The notes beneath the pieces are model-generated. The model was not told the origin of the DNA, did not search any database, and saw only the letters and a program-made list of their open reading frames with translations. Below, one piece after another: positions 35,986 through 43,953 of a stretch of DNA of 64,000 nucleotides (position 1 is the stretch's first letter; each line of letters opens with the position of its first letter). Both the position numbers and the translations under genes were made by a program. This DNA is from Akkermansiaceae bacterium (GTDB lineage: Bacteria; Verrucomicrobiota; Verrucomicrobiia; Verrucomicrobiales; Akkermansiaceae), in assembly GCA_021200315.1 (NCBI GenBank), contig JAJQGU010000030.1:19194-83193 (forward strand), written 5' to 3'.

Positions 35986-36014
35986 AACCTAACATGGACA
36001 AATCCCCCCTGCAA
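35986..36014 (-). promoter_or_regulatory. Promoter of the U32-like pair, leaderless
   Basis: Minus strand: TTGCAG (36014-36009), 17-bp spacer, TAGGTT (35991-35986), 6 bases to the ATG at 35979. Transcription should begin at or next to the start codon. Confidence 0.55.
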
Positions 36015-36269
36015 GTTCAATCTTTGCCTGTGGTCTGCCCTTCGAGAGCAGACCGAGTGCTCCGTGCGGATCCCTCTGCGTCAATGCGGGCGTTGCTTTT
36101 TTATAAGTGGTGTGCATCGGAGCCGGCGTTTTCCGGCTCCATTCGCGGTATGTCCCAGCGCTGGAAGTCTGGGGGCCATGACTCTTCTTCAAGACGGCCT
36201 TGAATTTCAAGATCCCGGAATGATCGGCGCGGAATAATTTTTGAAATGTGAACGTATATGCAAAAATGT

Positions 36270-36298
36270 TTGAAAAAAGAAAAGGGAACAAATAATAT
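36270..36298 (+). promoter_or_regulatory. SGNH hydrolase promoter, leaderless
   Basis: TTGAAA (36270-36275), 17-bp spacer, TAATAT (36293-36298), 7 bases to the ATG at 36306. This placement rules against the in-frame upstream start at 36258. Confidence 0.6.
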
Positions 36299-36305
36299 AG
36301 AACCC

Positions 36306-36989
36306 ATGAAGAGTCTGTTTTCACTTCTTGCGATGGCGTATTTTGTTGCAATGTCATTTGTCCCGGCAATATGGGCAGCTCCGGTAAAAATCGCCTGCGT
36401 GGGTGACAGCATCACATACGGCTATAAAATTCCCGATCGGGAAACGGGATGTTACCCCGCTCAATTGCAGCGGCTTCTGGACAAGAAGGCGCCCGGCAGG
36501 TACGAGGTGCACAATTTCGGAGTCAGCAGCATGACCTTGATGCGGAATACCGCCAAACCCTACACCGGCTGCAGGGAATATCGGGATTCCGTTGCCTGTA
36601 CAGCGGATATTGTCATCATTATGTTGGGCACCAATGATTCCAGCGGCGCCAACCGTGCGCTTATCGATACGCACTTCGAGCAGGATTATCACAAACTGAT
36701 CTCCGCTTACCGTGACGGGCGCCAAGGGAGGGAACCCCGCATCATCGTGATGCTGCCTCCCAAATGCTTTCTTGAAGGCAGAGGGACGGATGAAAACACC
36801 ATCCGCAGGAAAATTGTTCCGATTATCCGCAAAGTCGCTCGAGATGCTTCCGCCGAGCTGATCGATCTTTACGCATCCATCAGCACGAATTGGAAGGTGG
36901 ATCTCATGCCCGACAAGCTACATCCCTCTGCCGAAGGAGCGGGCATGATGGCTGAAAAGATTGCTCCTGTCGTATTGAAAAGAAAATAA
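36306..36989 (+). CDS. SGNH/GDSL hydrolase, exported
   Basis: A 227-residue protein with signal peptide MKSLFSLLAMAYFVAMSFVPAIWA. The mature part is an SGNH hydrolase: VGDSITYG (nucleophile Ser35), FGVSS, MLGTNDSS (Asn110) and PDKLHPSAEG (Asp203/His206). It probably deacetylates carbohydrates in the periplasm, as in sialate or xylan O-acetylesterases; the substrate is not determined. Chosen start: 36306, because it gives the signal peptide and lies just after a promoter. It is AT-richer than its neighbours. Confidence 0.9.
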   Translation: MKSLFSLLAMAYFVAMSFVPAIWAAPVKIACVGDSITYGYKIPDRETGCYPAQLQRLLDKKAPGRYEVHNFGVSSMTLMRNTAKPYTGCREYRDSVACTADIVIIMLGTNDSSGANRALIDTHFEQDYHKLISAYRDGRQGREPRIIVMLPPKCFLEGRGTDENTIRRKIVPIIRKVARDASAELIDLYASISTNWKVDLMPDKLHPSAEGAGMMAEKIAPVVLKRK

Positions 36990-37064
36990 GCTTGAGACGA
37001 AGAGGTGCCGGGGATGTTTAATGACGTCCGCGGAGATCAAATGACAAACGGTTCGAATGTTGGA

Positions 37065-37093
37065 TTGCCTCTGGCGGGCGCCGGGTGTTTGAT
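37065..37093 (+). promoter_or_regulatory. Promoter of the entericidin-like gene, leaderless with GTG start
   Basis: TTGCCT (37065-37070), 17-bp spacer, TTTGAT (37088-37093), 6 bases to GTG at 37100. Confidence 0.45.
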
Positions 37094-37099
37094 GCGTCT

Positions 37100-37249
37100 G
37101 TGAAACGTATCTTGATCCTTACAGCAACATTGGTGGCCTGTTCGCTGGCCGTTACTTCCTGCAACACGATCGGCGGCGTGGGAAAAGATGTGAAATCGGT
37201 CGGCTCCGATATTTCAGGAGCGGCCGAGGCGGCGTCAGGCAGCCTGTAG
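37100..37249 (+). CDS. Entericidin-like small lipoprotein
   Basis: A 49-residue protein starting with GTG at 37100: a basic signal peptide (KRILILTATLVACSLAVTSC) with lipobox AVTSC (Cys21), then NTIGGVGKDVKSVGSDISGA and a short AAEAASGSL end. The N-T-x-x-G-x-G-x-D-(I/V) pattern after the lipid Cys is that of the entericidin EcnA/B family, small membrane lipoproteins linked to stress-induced lysis or envelope stability. The gene is too short for usual ORF cut-offs. It is convergent with thiD, 18 bp apart. Confidence 0.85.
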   Translation: MKRILILTATLVACSLAVTSCNTIGGVGKDVKSVGSDISGAAEAASGSL

Positions 37250-37267
37250 ACAGAACGCAGTTCCCGC

Positions 37268-38047
37268 TCAGCCGTGGTTGAGAACCTCCATCTGCGCGGG
37301 GAACTCCCAGCGCAGGGTGGTTCTGATCGACTGGGCCACAAAGGCGAGAGCCCGGTCAATCGCGCCGGGCAGAGCGTCTCCGGCTGCCAGTCTCGCGGTA
37401 ATGGCCGAGGAAAGAGTGCACCCCGTGCCGTGGGTTGAAACACCCGTGATTCGAGGGCGCCTCCACGTGCGGGTTCCGCCGCTTGGCAGGGCGAGAATGT
37501 CGCAGCATTCCCGGTGCATGTGTCCTCCTTTGGCCAGTACGGCCACGCCGTGCCGTTCCGCGAGAGTTTGTGCGCCGTGCCGGAGATCCGATTCGGTGCA
37601 GATGGGGAAGCCTGCGAGCTTCTCAAGTTCGTCCATGTTGGGTGTGATGAGCGAGGCGAGGGGGAATAGAGCCTGTTCGTAAACGTCGATGGTGTGTTTG
37701 AGCATGAGACTGCTCCCTGCTGTGGCGATCATCACGGGATCGAGCACAAACGGCAGTTTGCGCCCGCGCAACGCGTCGGCCACGGCGCCGGCGATTCCGG
37801 GAGAATAGAGCATGCCCGTCTTTACTGCGCCTGCGGGGAACGAGTCAAGGCAAAGGCGCACCTGGTCGGCCACGAGATCAGGGGAGATTTCTTGGATGGC
37901 ATTCACTCGGCCGGGCACTTCAGACACCACACAGGTGACGGCTGTCAGCGCGTAGGCACCCATGGCGTGCGCCGCCTTCAGGTCAGCTTGAAGGCCGGCT
38001 CCCGCCGAGCAGTCGGAACCGGCGATGGTGAGCATGACTGGGAGCAT
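37268..38047 (-). CDS. thiD: Hydroxymethylpyrimidine/phosphomethylpyrimidine kinase
   Basis: A 259-residue ribokinase-fold enzyme starting MLPVMLTIAGSDCSAGAGLQADLK, the ThiD signature; further VKTGMLYSP, PFVLDPVMIATAG, LITPNMDELEKLAG and STHGTGCTLSSAIT (anion hole and catalytic Cys/Asp region). It phosphorylates HMP and HMP-P for thiamine synthesis. It is the third gene of pheS-pheT-thiD, 21 bp after pheT. No TPP riboswitch is visible before it. Confidence 0.96.
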   Translation of the reverse strand: MLPVMLTIAGSDCSAGAGLQADLKAAHAMGAYALTAVTCVVSEVPGRVNAIQEISPDLVADQVRLCLDSFPAGAVKTGMLYSPGIAGAVADALRGRKLPFVLDPVMIATAGSSLMLKHTIDVYEQALFPLASLITPNMDELEKLAGFPICTESDLRHGAQTLAERHGVAVLAKGGHMHRECCDILALPSGGTRTWRRPRITGVSTHGTGCTLSSAITARLAAGDALPGAIDRALAFVAQSIRTTLRWEFPAQMEVLNHG

Positions 38048-38068
38048 GAGGACGGGAAATGCCGGGAG

Positions 38069-40561
38069 TCAACGGAACCTGAGTGTCCTGATCTGCTTGG
38101 TGAGTGCGTCGAGAACTTCCTTGTGCGCAGCATCCACCTCGTTCGCGGTAAGAGTCTTGTCCTTTGAGCGGTAGAGGAATGTGTAGGTGAGAGATTTCCG
38201 GTCGGCCGCAAGTCTCTCGCCGGTGGGATCCGAGAACATGTCACAGCATTTCGCGTTCACCAGCAGTCGTTGTTTCGCCGCGGCGATGGCGCGCATGATC
38301 TCCGAATTTTTCGTTTGCACGGGCACATCGATGGCGGCGTCGCGCGATGAGCCGGGAAACTGCGGGAGTTCCCTGGCTCTTACGGTAGCCGTGGCGGCAT
38401 CTTGCAGCTTGCGCAGATCGATTTCGGCGTAATAGGTCTCTTCAGGCAAATTGAGGCGGCGGCAGCGGTCGAGAGCCACGCGGGCCAAATAACCGCAGGA
38501 CGCCCCATTAATGTGAATATCGGCGCCGAGCGCTGCTTCCGAGCGGGGTTTCGCGGGGCTGAGCGTGATCGGCATGCGGGGCACGAGCACTTCGAGAAGG
38601 GCGGTGAGGTCGGCCTGGCCGACAGAAACCGGACGGCGATTGCACCACGAGGCGGGAGAACTCTTGCCCGAGAGGAGAATGCCGAGCACTTCCGTTTCAA
38701 TATCGCGGCCTTTGCCGCCCCCTGTATTGCGGAAAACGCGGCCGCATTCGAAGAAGCGCAGAACGTTCAGTCCTTGGTTCACGTTGCGGGAAGCCACGGC
38801 CAATAGTCCGGGAGCGAGCGATGGCCTCAGTATCGAGTGGTCTTCGCTCAAGGGCAGAGCCACGCTGATCAGATCGCCGGATTGGAGCGGGCGGATGGGG
38901 AGCGAGTGGCAAGCCTGGGCGATGAGAGGATCTTGGGATTCTGCGGCGATCAGCTTGATGGTCTGCACTTCGCGAAGCCCGGCTCCTGCCAATTTGCGGA
39001 TGAGAGCCATGCGGAAGTCATGCGAGCGATCCACAGTGCTTTCTTCAGTGAACAGGGTGATGCGTCGGCTGGGTATGTTGTTAATGCCATACACGCGCAC
39101 AATCTCTTCGATGAGATCGCAATCCCTTTTGAGATCAAGGCGCCAAGGCGGGCAGAGCCACAGACCGCGGCCGTCTGCGTCGCTCAGTCCGAGCCTCTTG
39201 AGAATGGCGGCCGCTTCCATGTGGGGGACGGCTCCGCCCGTGAGGCGGTCGAGAGCTTTCCACTCCAAGCGTACGGAATCCGTTGCGTAGAAGATTTTTG
39301 CGTTCGTCCCCTGTTCGACGACCGAGGCGATGGCGGCTGTGTCCTCAGCGGCGAGCGTGGGCGCTTGGCCGGCCACGAGAGTGGGTTCAGCCGTGCCGCC
39401 GGCCAGTTCGAGAATGAGCTCTGCGGCTCGTGCGGCAGCCCGCAGTGTTGTCCATGGCGAAAGCCCCCGCTCATAGCGATACGAGGAATCGGAGGTCAGC
39501 GCGAGTTTGCGCGAAGTGGAGCGTATTGCCGAGCGGTTGAACCAAGCGGCTTCAAGCACGATGTCGGTGGTGGTGTCGGTCACTCCGCTTTCGATTCCGC
39601 CCATGACGCCGCCGAGAGCGAGCGCTGCACCAGAGCGGTCTCCGATCACGAGATCATCGGGCGAAAGAGCGAAATCGCCGCCAATGAGGGCATGAAACAC
39701 CTCGCCTTCCCGTGCGTGGCGCACCACAATGCCGCCTTGGATCTTCGACGCATCGAAGGCATGCAGCGGCTGGCCGATTTCATGCAGCACGTAATTGGTG
39801 ATGTCGACAATATTGTTGATAGGGCGCAATCCGATGGCGTTCAGACGCCGGGCGAGCCATGCGGGAGAAGGTGCAATCTTCACGCCCGAAATGCGAGTGG
39901 CGGTGTAAAGAGGACAGATTTCAGGTGCGTCGAGGCGGATGAAATCACCGGCGGAAACAGTTTCGAGAGCTTGCGCCGCCTTCTCTGAAGGATCCTCGCT
40001 CAAAGCACGCCCGGAAATGCCGGCCAGTTCGCGGGCTATGCCCCAGTGCGAAAGCAGATCCGGCCTGTTGGGCGTGATCTCGAGTTCGAATACGGTATCG
40101 GAGTCCACCAGATTTTTCACGGGCGTCCCAACGGGCAGATCATTCGGCAAAATCCAGAGGCCGTGTTCCTTGTCGGGCAGGCCGAGTTCGGAGGCCGAGC
40201 AGAGCATGCCGCGCGATTCCACGCCGCGCATTTTGCCCACTTTTATTTCAAAATTGCCGGGCAGCACGGAGCCGGGAAGGGAGCAGGGCACTTTGTCCCC
40301 CACCTTGTAGTTGGCCGCGCCGCAGACGATCTGCCGCAAGGAGCCTTCCCCGGCATCCACCATGCAGACATTGAGGTGATCCGAGCCTTCGACGGGTGCC
40401 TTTTTCTTCACTTGGGCGACGACTACCAGATCAGTGGAGACGCCCTTTTCCCAGATATTTTCCACTTCCACTCCTGCGAAAGTCAGCATGTCGGCCATGG
40501 CTTGGGCGTCGAGCCCTTCGAGATCGATGTAATGGGAAAGCCAGTTTAATGATACGTTCAT
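38069..40561 (-). CDS. pheT: Phenylalanyl-tRNA synthetase beta subunit
   Basis: An 830-residue protein starting MNVSLNWLSHYIDLEGLDAQ. N-terminal tRNA-binding OB domain (VVVAQVKKKAPVEGSDHLNVC), B3/B4 editing domain (about 210-370), B5 region with NNIPSRRITLFTEES, a class II-like core, and a C-terminal FDX-ACB anticodon-binding domain (ELPQFPGSSRDAAIDVPV to the end, LTKQIRTLRFR). Together with PheS it forms the alpha2-beta2 enzyme charging tRNA-Phe and hydrolysing mischarged Tyr. Length is typical. 23 bp after pheS. A tRNA-Phe gene lies at 48.8 kb. Confidence 0.98.
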   Translation of the reverse strand: MNVSLNWLSHYIDLEGLDAQAMADMLTFAGVEVENIWEKGVSTDLVVVAQVKKKAPVEGSDHLNVCMVDAGEGSLRQIVCGAANYKVGDKVPCSLPGSVLPGNFEIKVGKMRGVESRGMLCSASELGLPDKEHGLWILPNDLPVGTPVKNLVDSDTVFELEITPNRPDLLSHWGIARELAGISGRALSEDPSEKAAQALETVSAGDFIRLDAPEICPLYTATRISGVKIAPSPAWLARRLNAIGLRPINNIVDITNYVLHEIGQPLHAFDASKIQGGIVVRHAREGEVFHALIGGDFALSPDDLVIGDRSGAALALGGVMGGIESGVTDTTTDIVLEAAWFNRSAIRSTSRKLALTSDSSYRYERGLSPWTTLRAAARAAELILELAGGTAEPTLVAGQAPTLAAEDTAAIASVVEQGTNAKIFYATDSVRLEWKALDRLTGGAVPHMEAAAILKRLGLSDADGRGLWLCPPWRLDLKRDCDLIEEIVRVYGINNIPSRRITLFTEESTVDRSHDFRMALIRKLAGAGLREVQTIKLIAAESQDPLIAQACHSLPIRPLQSGDLISVALPLSEDHSILRPSLAPGLLAVASRNVNQGLNVLRFFECGRVFRNTGGGKGRDIETEVLGILLSGKSSPASWCNRRPVSVGQADLTALLEVLVPRMPITLSPAKPRSEAALGADIHINGASCGYLARVALDRCRRLNLPEETYYAEIDLRKLQDAATATVRARELPQFPGSSRDAAIDVPVQTKNSEIMRAIAAAKQRLLVNAKCCDMFSDPTGERLAADRKSLTYTFLYRSKDKTLTANEVDAAHKEVLDALTKQIRTLRFR

Positions 40562-40584
40562 AATGTAAAATTCGAGTTAATGAT

Positions 40585-41598
40585 TCATGCTTGGAACTGG
40601 TCGAGGAAGCGGGCGTCGTTTTCAATCAGAAGTCGGATATCGCGGATACCCCAGCGTATCATCGCGAGTCGTTCAAGCCCGATGCCGAAAGCAAAGCCCG
40701 TGAGGCCGCCGTATTCCCGCGTGCCCTTCTCTCGGTCTACCGCCTCAAATACGGCGGGGTTCACCATGCCGCAGCCGGCGATCTCGATCCACTTCGGAGC
40801 CTGCCCCGCGGCCTGAAGGAGCACGTCGATTTCAAAACTCGGTTCCGTGAATGGGAAAAAGTGCGGTCGAAAGCGTACGGCTGTCTCTGCGCCGAAGAGT
40901 GATTTGAGAAAGTATTCCAAAGTGCCTTTCAAGTCCCCCACAGTCACATCTTCATTGACATAGAGACCTTCAATCTGAGTAAAGACAGAAAGGTGAGTGG
41001 CGTCTATGTCGTCGCGTCGGTAAGCCGAGCCGGGGGAGACGATGCGTACGGGCGGCGACAGATGCTCCATGGCGCGGATCTGCACGGTCGAAGTCTGTGT
41101 GCGAAGCAGCTTGCCGTTGTCAAAATAGAAAGTGTCTTTTTCGTTGCGTGCGGGATGATCGGTTGGTGTGTTGAGCGCGTCGAAACAATGGAACTCATCT
41201 TCGATCTCGGGACCTTCGGCCAGGGCGAACCCCATGCGGCGCAGAATGCGCACAGCCTCGTCGCGCACGAGTGTCAGCGGGTGAATTCCCCCGGCGGGCA
41301 GGGTGCGGCCGGGCATCGTGAGATCCACAGCGGTTACCGCTTCGCGGTCAGCCTCGGCCTGAAGGGCGGTCTGCCTTTGCTCAAGAGCCGCGGAGATGGC
41401 GCCGCGCGCTTCGTTCAGAATCCTTCCCACTTCCGGCTTCTCTTCCTTGGGGACGTCGCGCATGCCCTGCTGCACTTGGCTGAGGGTGCCTTTCTTGCCG
41501 AGAATGTACACGCGGGTTTCTTCAAGCCCCTTCATGGAGCGGACGGCCGCGATGCGCTCCAGTGCGTTGGATAGAATGCTGGCAATTCGTTCTTTCAT
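40585..41598 (-). CDS. pheS: Phenylalanyl-tRNA synthetase alpha subunit
   Basis: A 337-residue class II synthetase subunit. An N-terminal coiled-coil (residues 1-90) binds tRNA; the catalytic part has HPLTLVRDEAVRIL, FALAEGPEIEDEFHCFDALN, DTFYF, RIVSPGSAYRRDDIDATH (motif 2), FTQIEGLYV, GGLTGFAFGIGLERLAMI (motif 3). First gene of pheS-pheT-thiD; promoter 12 bases before the ATG, so the predicted leader is only about 5 bases. There is no room for a classical leader-peptide attenuator, as found in enterobacteria. Confidence 0.98.
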   Translation of the reverse strand: MKERIASILSNALERIAAVRSMKGLEETRVYILGKKGTLSQVQQGMRDVPKEEKPEVGRILNEARGAISAALEQRQTALQAEADREAVTAVDLTMPGRTLPAGGIHPLTLVRDEAVRILRRMGFALAEGPEIEDEFHCFDALNTPTDHPARNEKDTFYFDNGKLLRTQTSTVQIRAMEHLSPPVRIVSPGSAYRRDDIDATHLSVFTQIEGLYVNEDVTVGDLKGTLEYFLKSLFGAETAVRFRPHFFPFTEPSFEIDVLLQAAGQAPKWIEIAGCGMVNPAVFEAVDREKGTREYGGLTGFAFGIGLERLAMIRWGIRDIRLLIENDARFLDQFQA

Positions 41599-41610
41599 AT
41601 ACTCCGAGGA

Positions 41611-41639
41611 ACTATACGCACATGCATGCTCATGGTCAA
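41611..41639 (-). promoter_or_regulatory. pheS operon promoter
   Basis: Minus strand: TTGACC (41639-41634), 17-bp spacer, TATAGT (41616-41611), 12 bases to the ATG. Confidence 0.65.
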
Positions 41640-41758
41640 GCCGGAAGTCGGACGGCGATGCAAGCCGGAGTGCGAATCGCGGCGGGCATGCGTGAGAGCT
41701 TCTATGTCCGCACTGCGGGACTACTTGCCGCGAGAATGGCGGCTCTATAACTTTTGGC

Positions 41759-41787
41759 TTGAATTTTTATGTTCTGTTGGCCATACT
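41759..41787 (+). promoter_or_regulatory. lpxA promoter, near-leaderless
   Basis: TTGAAT (41759-41764), 17-bp spacer, CATACT (41782-41787), 9 bases to the ATG at 41797. Confidence 0.6.
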
Positions 41788-41796
41788 GGGCACGTC

Positions 41797-42579
41797 ATGG
41801 CAGAGATTCACCCCACGTCCATTGTGGATCCCACGGCAGAGCTCGCGGGGGATGTCGTCATCGGTCCCTATTGTGTGATAGGGCCGCATGTGAGACTGGG
41901 CGAGGGCTGTGTGCTGCACAGCCATATTGTTCTCGAAGGGCCTGCCGTCTTTGGGCGAAACAATGAATTCTACCCGTTTTCGGTGGTGGGTCTCAAGTCA
42001 CAGGATTTAAAATACAGAGGAGAGCCCACTTGCCTCGAGGTGGGCGACGGCAATGTCTTTCGTGAGAACGCAACAATTAACCGATCGACTTTCCCTGAAG
42101 GAAAGACCGTGATCGGAAACAATAATCATTTTCTGGTCAGCTCGCACGTGGGGCACGATTGCGTGCTCGGCGACAACATTATTCTTTCCGGGTTCGCTGG
42201 CTGTGCAGGGCACGTGCATGTAGGTGATTATGCGATTCTTTCGGGCTTCGCCGCCATTCATCAGTTTGTACGCATCGGGGAACACGCCATGGTAGGGGGG
42301 GTCGCGCGGGTTTCCCAGGATGTGCCGCCCTTTACCATTGTCGAAGGACACCCGGGCATAGTGCGCGGAATCAACACTGTGGGACTGAAGCGCCGTGGTT
42401 TTTCAGAGGAAGATCTGCGGGCTCTCAAACAATGCTATAAAAAACTCTTTCTCACTCACAGCGTGAATTTGGACGAGGCGATCGCTTCTCTCTTGGAAGA
42501 TGAAAGATATGGCGGGAATCACTGCCTGCTTCGCATGGTGGAGTTTCTGCGCACGTCCGAACGCGGTTTTTGCCATTGA
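41797..42579 (+). CDS. lpxA: UDP-N-acetylglucosamine O-acyltransferase
   Basis: A 260-residue left-handed beta-helix acyltransferase starting MAEIHPTSIVDPTAELAGDV. It has hexapeptide repeats, SSHVGHDCVLGDN with the catalytic His, GFAAIHQFVRIG, and the C-terminal helical part (GLKRRGFSEEDLRALKQCYKKLF). It performs the first step of lipid A synthesis, showing the organism makes LPS. The frame is open further upstream, but 41797 matches family starts and the promoter. The usual lpxD/fabZ/lpxB partners are absent; the gph gene overlaps its stop (TGATG). Confidence 0.96.
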   Translation: MAEIHPTSIVDPTAELAGDVVIGPYCVIGPHVRLGEGCVLHSHIVLEGPAVFGRNNEFYPFSVVGLKSQDLKYRGEPTCLEVGDGNVFRENATINRSTFPEGKTVIGNNNHFLVSSHVGHDCVLGDNIILSGFAGCAGHVHVGDYAILSGFAAIHQFVRIGEHAMVGGVARVSQDVPPFTIVEGHPGIVRGINTVGLKRRGFSEEDLRALKQCYKKLFLTHSVNLDEAIASLLEDERYGGNHCLLRMVEFLRTSERGFCH

Positions 42580-43241
42580 TGAAACATATCGTTTTTGATC
42601 TGGACGGCACGTTGGTTGATTCCCTTGCCGGAATCGCGGAAGGTCTGAACCGTGCCTTGGCTGCTCTGGGATACCCGTCACATTCGGCGGAAGAGGTGCG
42701 CCGCATGGTGGGGCGCGGGGCGCGGGTGCTTTGTTCCATGGCTCTGGGTATCCCGCCCGAGGAGGGAGAATTGCCGGGCAACCGGATTGTGGACGAGTTG
42801 CAGAGTGCCTTTCAGCAAGAATATATCCATACCTGGAAGACCGGCACGCGCCCGTATCCCGGCATTTCCAGTCTGCTTGAGAGGCTGGCTGACGGCGGCG
42901 CAAAGCTTGCGGTTCTCTCGAACAAACCGCATCCGGTCACTGTGCCGCTTGTGAGAGAGCTCTTTCCGAGCATTCCATTCGATCCGGTTTACGGTTTTTC
43001 CAGGCGCTTTCCCCGCAAACCCGATCCTGCATCTCTGCTGCATATTGCCGCTGGCTGGGGGGTGAATCCCGGGCAGGTTTGTCTAGTGGGGGATTCTCTT
43101 CATGACGCACGAACCGCATACAATGCTGGAGCGCAGCTGCTGCTGGTCGGGTGGGGGTATGGGCAGCCTGCCTCTTTCAGCGAGCAGGCGCTGTGCCCTT
43201 GTGAAACAGTAGAGAAGCTTGGCCTGCTTCTGGAAGACTGA
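42579..43241 (+). CDS. gph: HAD-family phosphatase, phosphoglycolate phosphatase-like
   Basis: A 220-residue protein starting MKHIVFDLDGTLVDSLAGIAEGLN. HAD motifs: DLDGT (nucleophile Asp), VLSNKP (motif II), RKPDP (motif III Lys), LVGDSLHDARTA (motif IV acidic pair). The cap domain is helical, of the Gph/PGP type. It probably clears 2-phosphoglycolate from DNA repair, though HAD substrates are hard to predict. The ATG shares one base with the lpxA stop, so it is translationally coupled. Confidence 0.88.
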   Translation: MKHIVFDLDGTLVDSLAGIAEGLNRALAALGYPSHSAEEVRRMVGRGARVLCSMALGIPPEEGELPGNRIVDELQSAFQQEYIHTWKTGTRPYPGISSLLERLADGGAKLAVLSNKPHPVTVPLVRELFPSIPFDPVYGFSRRFPRKPDPASLLHIAAGWGVNPGQVCLVGDSLHDARTAYNAGAQLLLVGWGYGQPASFSEQALCPCETVEKLGLLLED

Positions 43242-43591
43242 AAGCCAGCGTGATGTTCCCCTGTTTTTTGCTGTGCGCGGACTCAGTCGCCGGTCGTGCG
43301 CAGACGGGCGATCTATTGATCAATCGGGCGAGGGGGCGTTTCTTTCAAGAAAGCAGAACTGAAAAATGCGGTGCAATACGCAGACGGCCGTTGCGTGGCA
43401 ACGCAGGCTGTATCGCTTCATGCCCAGAGCGGATCAATCAATCGGCGCCCCTTCCCTGTTTGTGTGCTTCTCCGATGTTCGGAGAGTATGATCGACTCGA
43501 AAAACGTCTTTTTCAGTTTTATTTACAGTAAAATTTTTAATATGTGATTAAAATTCTTGTAAAATCGATTGTGAAATGATAATTTTCAGTC
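43242..43591. other. 350-bp spacer, AT-rich at its right end
   Basis: A 93-codon frame from 43250 shows no protein-like features and is not called. Near the right end a GATAAT box (43578-43583) with TTCTTG 18 bp upstream (43554-43559) lies 8 bases before the ATG at 43592. Confidence 0.45.
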
Positions 43592-43789
43592 ATGCCCCAA
43601 AATGTAAAGGACAGACTTGTATTAAGGCTTCCTCACGAAACTATGCTATTCCTTCGTGCAGAAGCGGAAAAGAAACATATTGCCATGGAGGAACTCGCGT
43701 GCTGTTTGCTGACCAAGACCGCCATTGAGCAATTGGAATTCAATCCTGATGCGCAGGAGCTCATTAAAAAGGTGAAGGAAGGAAATTGA
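43592..43789 (+). CDS. Small ribbon-helix-helix-like protein
   Basis: A 65-residue protein starting MPQNVKDRLVLRLPHETMLFLR. A short strand (RLVLRLP) followed by two helices (HETMLFLRAEAEKKHI and MEELACCLLTKTAIEQLEF) fits an Arc/MetJ-type ribbon-helix-helix DNA-binding fold, as used by antitoxins and small repressors. No toxin-like gene follows; about 160 bp without a gene separates it from the convergent TPM-type gene. Function unknown. Confidence 0.6.
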   Translation: MPQNVKDRLVLRLPHETMLFLRAEAEKKHIAMEELACCLLTKTAIEQLEFNPDAQELIKKVKEGN

Positions 43790-43953
43790 ACCCGGGAATC
43801 GGCGTGAGCGACAGTTTTGCCGCTTATTGGCCGCCGCGGTGAGATGGAGCGATTCTGATCAAAGCTGGGAATCTTTCTAAGCTGGCTCGCGCTGAGATGG
43901 AGAAGTCTCATACATCGCCCGTTTCTTGTAAAGAGGCGGGCAGGGGTTCTTGT

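Noticed and set aside
43250..43531. 93-codon ORF after gph
   Set aside because: No motif, no promoter, odd composition.
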